From the NCBI GenBank assembly GCA_018304205.1, contig JAGVWR010000026.1:1-10867 (forward strand): a stretch of 10,867 bases of DNA. The letters run 5' to 3'. The position numbers and the translations under genes were made by a program. Under the pieces are notes generated by a model. The model was not told where the DNA came from. It saw only the letters and a list, made by a program, of their open reading frames with translations, and did not search any database. Shown in pieces: positions 6,693 to 10,867 of this stretch; positions within the stretch are counted from its first letter, which is position 1, and each line of letters starts with the position of its first letter. The stretch is from Candidatus Pacearchaeota archaeon (GTDB taxonomy: Archaea > Nanobdellota > Nanobdellia > Pacearchaeales > GW2011-AR1).

Positions 6693-7325
6693 TTAAATCG
6701 ATTTAGTCTGTTTCTTTATTTCTGCAATTTCTTTTTTAACTATTTCCATATCTTTTTCCCACAATTCTATCAGTTTTCTGTTATATATTATAGCTGCAGG
6801 ATGAAATAAAGGAATCAATTTTATTTTTAAACCTTCAAATTCAATTTCTCTTACTTTTCCATGGAGTGATGTTATACCCGGTTGTTTATCCATTAAATCC
6901 CCATTTCCATTAGAAAGAAAGAACTTCGTAGCATAATTCCCTAAGGAGCATACAACTCTAGGCTTCATTTCCTGAATTTGTTTAATCAGCCAAGGAGTAT
7001 GCGCTTTTATCTCTTCAGGCAAGGGATTTCTATTCTCAGGAGGTCTATATTTCAAGATATTAGTAACATAAATATCTTCTAAACTCAGTCCTACCTCTTT
7101 CAAAAGTCTGTCCAGATTCTTTCCTGCAGCCCCAACAAAAGGAAACCCTTCTAAATCCTCATTTTTTCCTGGAGCTTCCCCGACAAACAAAATCTGTGCA
7201 CTGGCACTCCCCTTTCCAAATACTAAATTAGTTGCACCATCCTTAAGAAGTAAATCTGCCTCTCTGCATTCATCTTCCAATTTCTTAAAATTATTATTCA
7301 CAAGTTCGATTGGATCAATTTCCAT
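6693..7325 (-). CDS. Family-4-type uracil-DNA glycosylase lacking most Fe-S ligands
   Basis: A 210-residue protein of the UDG/MUG superfamily, family 4 (UDGa), which removes uracil from DNA in base excision repair. Catalytic motif A is GEAPG at residues 49-53 followed by an acidic pair (E56-D57). FPFVGAAGKNLD is at 61-72, the TNILKYRPPENRNPLPEEI block at 88-106, and the C-terminal catalytic motif HPAA at 175-178. In family 4 a 4Fe-4S cluster is held by four cysteines. Here the equivalent positions appear to be Cys20, Ala23, Tyr93 and His109, so three of the four are gone although the spacing (93 to 109) is kept. The active site looks intact. It shares a divergent TATA element with the unknown gene at 7377. 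Confidence 0.88.
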   Translation of the reverse strand: MEIDPIELVNNNFKKLEDECREADLLLKDGATNLVFGKGSASAQILFVGEAPGKNEDLEGFPFVGAAGKNLDRLLKEVGLSLEDIYVTNILKYRPPENRNPLPEEIKAHTPWLIKQIQEMKPRVVCSLGNYATKFFLSNGNGDLMDKQPGITSLHGKVREIEFEGLKIKLIPLFHPAAIIYNRKLIELWEKDMEIVKKEIAEIKKQTKSI

Positions 7326-7340
7326 TATTATTCTGAAACA

Positions 7341-7355
7341 ATTAACTTTTTAACC
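7341..7355. promoter_or_regulatory. Shared, near-symmetric TATA element for divergent genes
   Basis: ATTAACTTTTTAACC reads GGTTAAAAAGTTAAT on the other strand. It is centred about 23 nt from the glycosylase ATG (7325) and about 29 nt from the plus-strand ATG (7377). No other TATA candidate exists in the 51-base gap. Confidence 0.5.
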
Positions 7356-7376
7356 TTTATTAGATGCAGAAAATTC

Positions 7377-7880
7377 ATGGAACTTAACACTATTTCAAAT
7401 TTCATAAGTATGATATCAAAACTAAGAACTAATCCAAATCCTCTTGTCCCGCCAAGAAAGAAAAACTTCATGTATGCAAAATATATTCTAAATCAATCAG
7501 TGTCTCTATTATTTGTTCAAGAAAAAATAGAAAAAATATATCAAGAAGAGAAAAATATCCAAGGAGATTACACAATAAGAGGAGTTCTAATGTTACGTCA
7601 AGAATTAAGAACCCCTTTTCAATTTGATCAATTCTTTAAAAGTCTAAAAAACAAAGACCTAGAACTAGAAATACTATTAAACATACGTGGAATTTATAAT
7701 AGTAATACTTTAGATGTTTATCTTGATTTCAAGCAATGGAGGACCCATCCTTCATTAAATCCGAGAATATCTCCCAATGTTGTCAGAGAACCAACTCCAA
7801 CATTAGAAGCAAATATAAGATTCTATGATGAAAAACTGAATGGAGAAATACAAGGATATCCGAGAATTAAATGGAATTAA
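7377..7880 (+). CDS. Unknown protein, first of an overlapping pair
   Basis: A 167-residue soluble-looking protein of no family I recognise. The N-terminal 50 residues are mixed and basic; a helical KIEKIYQEEKN segment comes near residues 51-61, then a strand-rich half with LELEILLNIRG (about 94-104) and TLDVYLDF (about 110-117). After that come RISPNVV and a PTPTLEANIRF strand (about 137-151). It ends with a short YPRIKW tail. The second half resembles the end of the next gene product in pattern and spacing. The ATG at 7377 is the first usable start; an ATG at 7364 opens a frame of only a few codons. The 3' end overlaps the next gene by 10 bases. Confidence 0.7.
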   Translation: MELNTISNFISMISKLRTNPNPLVPPRKKNFMYAKYILNQSVSLLFVQEKIEKIYQEEKNIQGDYTIRGVLMLRQELRTPFQFDQFFKSLKNKDLELEILLNIRGIYNSNTLDVYLDFKQWRTHPSLNPRISPNVVREPTPTLEANIRFYDEKLNGEIQGYPRIKWN

Positions 7881-8335
7881 GAATTTTAGGAAAAAAGGTT
7901 CTAAGAACAGCTCAATCCATAGCTAGAATAGTATACTCAACTAAGAGTCGTAAAACTGATTTAAAAACAAAACTTTCATATGATAGTTTTGAAGATTCGA
8001 GTTTTCCACATACCGATATAAATTATCTTAAAACAGTTCTATCAAACTTAAATCCGAAAGATATAATTTCAGGAAAAGAAAAAACTTATCATTTAGCAGG
8101 ATTACTGGAAAGAAGCAGATATCTTTTCAGTCCAGACTACAATTCTATGATTGATAGAATCCATCCAGGTATGGGTATAAGACGAATGAGATTAAGAGTT
8201 TATAATGGACAAGAAAAACTTTATGAGCTAGACTTCATACTAGGAAAAGAAGTAAAGCGAGATACAAGGATATCGAGCCATAGAATTGATCCGCCAGCAC
8301 AATTAGAAATAAAAATATTGTTCACACCAAAGTGA
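7871..8335 (+). CDS. Unknown protein, second of an overlapping pair
   Basis: A 154-residue protein with a basic N terminus (about residues 1-30, GKKVLRTAQSIARIVYSTKSRK), a linker with SFPHTDINYLKTVLSNLNP (about 44-62), and a strand-rich C-terminal half: RRMRLRVYNGQ, LYELDFILGKE, RISSHRIDPPAQLEIKILF. No membrane segments, cysteines or catalytic motif are obvious. The ATG overlaps the last 10 bases of the gene before it, so the two are co-translated. The C-terminal pattern (LDF ... RIS ... R ... P ... LE..I.F) repeats that of its neighbour, suggesting tandem duplication and a heteromeric pair. No function is assigned. Confidence 0.7.
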   Translation: MELRILGKKVLRTAQSIARIVYSTKSRKTDLKTKLSYDSFEDSSFPHTDINYLKTVLSNLNPKDIISGKEKTYHLAGLLERSRYLFSPDYNSMIDRIHPGMGIRRMRLRVYNGQEKLYELDFILGKEVKRDTRISSHRIDPPAQLEIKILFTPK

Positions 8336-8345
8336 AACTCCACAC
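8335..8345 (+). repeat. 11-base direct repeat, copy 1
   Basis: AAACTCCACAC occurs here, right at the stop of the upstream gene, and again at 8446-8456 inside the hairpin. Both copies are complementary to GTGTGGAGT at 8461-8469. Confidence 0.6.
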
Positions 8346-8408
8346 AACAAACTCATTTAAATAGAAATCGAAAATATCATTAGCTCCTATAACAACTTAA
8401 CTTTCTAA

Positions 8409-8480
8409 GACGTAAGATAATTTTTATGTCAAGGAACTTGACAGAAAACTCCACACTTTAGTGTGGAGTAGTTCCTTGAG
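8409..8480 (+). ncRNA. Candidate structured RNA with composite 19-bp hairpin
   Basis: Three elements lie in the 278-base gap between 8336 and 8613. (1) GACGTAA (8409-8415) pairs with TTATGTC (8424-8430), 7 bp with one G-U. (2) TCAAGGAACT (8429-8438) pairs perfectly with AGTTCCTTGA (8470-8479). (3) ACTCCACAC (8448-8456) pairs perfectly with GTGTGGAGT (8461-8469) around a TTTA loop. Elements 2 and 3 stack on the 3' side without a gap, leaving a one-sided 9-nt bulge (TGACAGAAA, 8439-8447). A TATA-like CATTTAAATA lies at about 8352-8361. The structure could be a small RNA, a processing or termination signal for the gene pair, or a mobile-element end. Strand is not certain because a perfect hairpin reads both ways. 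Confidence 0.45.
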
Positions 8481-8541
8481 CATCATGCTTTTGATTTTAA
8501 ACTATTTTGCCCTTGTGTGCTCTCTCTTCCGTTCTTTATCC

Positions 8542-8558
8542 CAATGCAAGACATTGGA
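8542..8558. repeat. Small inverted repeat before the NDK promoter
   Basis: CCAATG and CATTGG flank a 5-base loop (CAAGA), giving a 6-bp hairpin. Around it (8481-8580) I see no coding frame. It may be the 3' end of the structured RNA locus or an independent element. Confidence 0.4.
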
Positions 8559-8582
8559 GTATTCAAGAGAATAAAACAACAA

Positions 8583-8593
8583 TATTTAAAACC
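8583..8593 (+). promoter_or_regulatory. TATA-like promoter of NDK
   Basis: TATTTAAAACC is centred about 26 nt before the NDK ATG, consistent with a leaderless message. Confidence 0.55.
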
Positions 8594-8613
8594 CTATAAA
8601 CCCCAAATCAAAT

Positions 8614-9186
8614 ATGACAGAAAAAACTCTTGTTTTAATCAAGCCGGACGGTGTAAAAAAAGGAATTATCGGAAAAATACTCACAAGATTTGAAGATACT
8701 GGACTGAAAATAATTGCCATGAAAATGATCCAAGCAGATAAAAAATTAGCTCAAAATCACTATCAGTTAGATGAAGAATGGGCAAAAAAGCTCTACGAAA
8801 GGGCAAAAAAGACCTATGAAGAACAAAAAAAGAAATTAGAATACAAAGACCATATGCATATGGGAAAAACAATCCAAGAAAGAAATATGACTTTTCTTAC
8901 TGAAGGTCCAGTAATTGCATTAGTCTTGGAAGCTCCACACGCTATAGAACTAATAAGAAAAATGATAGGTCATACTGAACCAAGACAAGCCTTGCCAGGA
9001 ACAATTCGTGGTGATTTTGCTTCCACAGAATCCTACTCCATATCCGACTCAAAATCAAGAAGTATTAGAAATCTTATTCACGCCTCAGATTCTGTAGAAA
9101 ATGCATCTAGAGAAATTTCCTTATGGTTTTCTCCTAAAGAGCTTTATCCAAATTACAAAATTCTTCACGATTTTTTAATAGAATAA
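8614..9186 (+). CDS. ndk: Nucleoside diphosphate kinase with insertions
   Basis: A 190-residue NDK that equilibrates nucleoside di- and triphosphates through a phosphohistidine. The N terminus is canonical (TLVLIKPDGVKKGIIGKIL, residues 5-23), GPVIALVLE is at 98-106, PGTIRGDFA at 128-136, and NLIHASDSVENASREI at 153-168 with catalytic His156. Usual NDKs are about 135-155 residues. The extra length lies in a charged helical insert between HY (49-50) and the GPV strand (residues about 52-85, Lys/Glu-rich). A second insert lies between GDFA and the active-site helix (about 137-150). The catalytic elements are complete, so it should be active. It stands alone on its own promoter. Confidence 0.95.
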   Translation: MTEKTLVLIKPDGVKKGIIGKILTRFEDTGLKIIAMKMIQADKKLAQNHYQLDEEWAKKLYERAKKTYEEQKKKLEYKDHMHMGKTIQERNMTFLTEGPVIALVLEAPHAIELIRKMIGHTEPRQALPGTIRGDFASTESYSISDSKSRSIRNLIHASDSVENASREISLWFSPKELYPNYKILHDFLIE

Positions 9187-9295
9187 AAATAGAAGATAGA
9201 TATTTTCATATATCAAGACAGTTCCTAATTTCCTATAATCATAATCAATAAGCAGAATAGTTCCTATACTTTTAATACCCCAATAATTCTAAAAA
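9187..9295. other. Short AT-rich gap
   Basis: No coding frame is visible. AGTTCCTA occurs twice (9220-9227, 9259-9266) with a TTCCTATA also repeated; I attach no function to this. Confidence 0.3.
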
Positions 9296-9306
9296 CCTTT
9301 AAATAG
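9296..9306 (+). promoter_or_regulatory. TATA-like promoter of tRNA-Arg
   Basis: CCTTTAAATAG is centred about 26 nt before the tRNA 5' end. Confidence 0.6.
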
Positions 9307-9326
9307 AGCTTTCCTTGACCCCATAA

Positions 9327-9401
9327 GCCCCCATAGCTCAGCCTGGATTAGAGCGTTTCCTTGCGGAGGAAAAGGTCCGGAGTTCAAATCTTCGTGGGGG
9401 C
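9327..9401 (+). tRNA. tRNA-Arg (anticodon GCG)
   Basis: The acceptor stem is GCCCCCA with TGGGGGC, and the D stem is GCTC with GAGC. The anticodon stem is TTTCC with GGAAA around loop TTGCGGA, giving anticodon GCG at 9363-9365 (codons CGC/CGU). The T stem is CGGAG with CTTCG around TTCAAAT, with one G-U pair. CCA is not encoded and there is no intron. A tyrosine recombinase gene begins 162 bases downstream, making the tRNA 3' half a likely integration target. Confidence 0.95.
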
Positions 9402-9414
9402 GTTTTTTCGTTTT
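9402..9414 (+). terminator. T-tract terminator of tRNA-Arg
   Basis: Six T and then four T follow the tRNA immediately, the type of oligo-T signal that stops archaeal RNA polymerase. Confidence 0.55.
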
Positions 9415-9421
9415 ATCGACG

Positions 9422-9482
9422 GAAATCCATTTCGTGTTTTTCTCGCAAATTTAACCACTTTTTGACAAGATTTATGGATTTC
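9422..9482. repeat. 9-base inverted repeat between tRNA-Arg and integrase
   Basis: GAAATCCAT (9422-9430) and ATGGATTTC (9474-9482) are exact reverse complements 43 bases apart. The left arm is itself part of GAAATCCATTTC. Positioned between the tRNA and the integrase gene, they could be recombinase arm sites. Confidence 0.45.
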
Positions 9483-9508
9483 ATTAAGTTAAGGCACTCG
9501 GGGGGCTT

Positions 9509-9523
9509 TTAACCTAAGGTTAA
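9509..9523. promoter_or_regulatory. Perfect palindrome, possible operator of the integrase
   Basis: TTAACCT-A-AGGTTAA, 7 bp arms about one base, ends 11 bases before the integrase TATA box. The size and position fit a dimeric regulator site upstream of the promoter. Confidence 0.45.
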
Positions 9524-9534
9524 CATTAGCAAAG

Positions 9535-9544
9535 TATTTAAACC
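9535..9544 (+). promoter_or_regulatory. TATA-like promoter of the integrase
   Basis: TATTTAAACC is centred about 25 nt before the ATG at 9564, consistent with a leaderless message. Confidence 0.55.
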
Positions 9545-9563
9545 AGGATTTGTTCTAAGTTCT

Positions 9564-10867
9564 ATGATAAATAATAATAGAAAAGATATACTAAACAAAG
9601 TCTATGAATTCGACAGGACAATAGCACGAGAAATTGAGAAGCTCAAAAAGCTGAATACAAAGAACTCCCTAAAAATTGTAGAATACTATGAGTCTTATCT
9701 TACTCCTAGCAACTTAGCAATGGCTACTAAGGTTAAATGGCTTACAAAAGCAGTTCCAATGGCTGTATGGTTTACTAAAGAATTTAATAAATGCACAAAA
9801 GAAGACATAGAAAAAATTGTTGAGGAAAAAATCAATAAAAATACTGATGTTAATCAAGAATCCAGAAAACAAATAAAAATAGCTTTAAAAAAATTATTCA
9901 GATTTGTTAAAAAATGTGAAGATGACGAATACCCTCCAGAAGTAAGCTGGATTAAAACTAAAAGAAGTGCTGGAAGAAAGCGTACTAATCCAGAAGACCT
10001 TTTAGATGACGATGATATTGAACTTATGGTTAAACAGGCAGATAATATTCGAGATAAGGCTTTTGTAATCACATTAGCAGAATCTGGCTGTCGTATTGGA
10101 GAAATTTTGACCTTGCAAATAAAATCTATTAATTTTGACGAGAGGGGAGCATTCTTTAATGTTGAAGGAAAGACCGGAGTAAGACGAGTAAGAACAATTA
10201 ATGCAACTCCTTATTTGCATGATTGGTTGAATATGCATCCTAACAAAGACGATCTAGAATCACCATTGTGGGTTAATATCGGAACAACAAAAGGTATCTC
10301 TAAAAGATTTAATGATGGGGAGATTAAGAAAGGTGGAGATTACAATGACCATTGGAGTTACAATTTATCTTATGCTGCTGCAAGAAAAATGTTAGTTAAT
10401 TTAGGAAGAAAAGCAAAAATAAAAAAGCCAATCAACCCGCATAATTTTCGACATTCAAGAGCAACGGCTTTAGGAGCTGGTGGATTAAATCAATCTATTA
10501 TGAATGAAATAATGGGTTGGAAACAGGGAAGTGCAATGGCAGGAGTCTATATTCATTTATCTGGAAAACAAACTGATGATGCATTGCTCCCAGCAATATA
10601 TGGAATGAAAGTACAGAAAGAGGAAAGAGGACAATCTCAAATGTTTCCAATAAAATGCATAAACTGCGGCGAATTAAATGCTCATAATGTCAAAAGATGC
10701 AAAAAATGCAATAATATTATTGGAGTTATAACTAAGTCGGATATTGAGCAAAATAAAGATGTAATTGAAATGTCAAAATATATTGGCAATGTTATCGCTC
10801 AGAAAGAAGATTTGAAAAAACAATTATATGAGGAAGTTAAGAAAGATATTATGAAAGATATCGAAGA
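9564..10867 (+). CDS. Tyrosine recombinase/integrase with C-terminal zinc ribbon (3' end beyond window)
   Basis: At least 434 residues, truncated by the window end. An N-terminal helical core-binding domain (about 1-135) is followed by the catalytic domain with all active-site residues: Arg177 (GCRIGE), Lys203 (EGKTG), His293 and Arg296 (HNFR), Trp319 in the second His/Trp position (MGWK) and nucleophile Tyr329 (GVYIHL). Beyond the catalytic fold comes a zinc ribbon, Cys365/Cys368 and Cys379/Cys382, then a charged, probably coiled-coil tail. It would cut and rejoin DNA at an attachment site; the neighbouring tRNA-Arg is the natural candidate. The gene points away from the tRNA, as in many integrated archaeal plasmids and viruses. 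A cellular XerA role is less likely because of the tail and location. Confidence 0.9.
   Translation, partial: MINNNRKDILNKVYEFDRTIAREIEKLKKLNTKNSLKIVEYYESYLTPSNLAMATKVKWLTKAVPMAVWFTKEFNKCTKEDIEKIVEEKINKNTDVNQESRKQIKIALKKLFRFVKKCEDDEYPPEVSWIKTKRSAGRKRTNPEDLLDDDDIELMVKQADNIRDKAFVITLAESGCRIGEILTLQIKSINFDERGAFFNVEGKTGVRRVRTINATPYLHDWLNMHPNKDDLESPLWVNIGTTKGISKRFNDGEIKKGGDYNDHWSYNLSYAAARKMLVNLGRKAKIKKPINPHNFRHSRATALGAGGLNQSIMNEIMGWKQGSAMAGVYIHLSGKQTDDALLPAIYGMKVQKEERGQSQMFPIKCINCGELNAHNVKRCKKCNNIIGVITKSDIEQNKDVIEMSKYIGNVIAQKEDLKKQLYEEVKKDIMKDIE

Noticed and set aside
8409..8480. Intrinsic terminator of the 7871-8335 gene
   Set aside because: The hairpin is not followed directly by a T-tract, and archaeal termination relies on T-runs rather than stems. 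Kept as a structured RNA candidate instead.
1..10867. CRISPR array or intact insertion sequence
   Set aside because: No regularly spaced repeats and no transposase frame were found in the window.

Overview
This AT-rich window comes from an archaeal chromosome. The evidence is a set of archaeal/eukaryotic-type translation genes (eS1, eL42, eS27, archaeal-form uS15, the alpha subunit of aIF2, a Nop10-like protein). Many ATGs also lie 20-30 nt downstream of a TATA-like box, as expected for leaderless transcripts, and the genes are tightly packed. The compactness, the small divergent Nop10 and the enlarged NDK suggest a reduced-genome (DPANN-like) lineage, but that placement is inference.

Layout. 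1-348: the 3' end of an unidentified plus-strand coding frame with no start codon, meeting tail-to-tail a LctP-family lactate permease on the minus strand (345-1931). 2039-2110: tRNA-Gln(TTG). A short minus-strand reading frame follows (2057-2389) whose last 17 codons and stop lie antisense to the tRNA. 3368-2426 (minus): eL42 then eS1, behind an unusually long structured leader (about 3369-3502). 3592-6388 (plus): uS15, a RecJ-like DHH phosphoesterase, eS27, aIF2-alpha and a 46-residue Nop10-like protein. 6635-6393 (minus): an unknown 80-residue protein. 7325-6693 (minus): a family-4 uracil-DNA glycosylase missing most iron-sulfur ligands. 7377-8335 (plus): two overlapping unknown genes that look like distant paralogues and appear to share one bidirectional TATA element with the glycosylase. 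8336-8613: non-coding, with a strong composite hairpin that may be an RNA gene. 8614-9186: nucleoside diphosphate kinase. 9327-9401: tRNA-Arg(GCG). 9402-9563: a repeat-rich gap. 9564-end: a tyrosine recombinase with a C-terminal zinc ribbon, truncated by the window.

How it fits together. The core from 2.4 to 6.4 kb supports ribosome assembly, translation initiation and rRNA pseudouridylation, plus one DNA-replication/repair exonuclease-type protein. It looks like two classic archaeal clusters (uS15-RecJ-eS1 and eL42-eS27-aIF2alpha-Nop10) with eS1 and eL42 moved onto the opposite strand. The right end, tRNA-Arg followed by an integrase, is the usual arrangement at the edge of an integrated element, so chromosomal backbone probably gives way to accessory DNA near 9.4 kb.

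Points most worth a second look: the zinc-less Nop10, the glycosylase without an iron-sulfur cluster, the hairpin locus at 8409-8480, the switch-like eL42 leader, and the paralogous gene pair.
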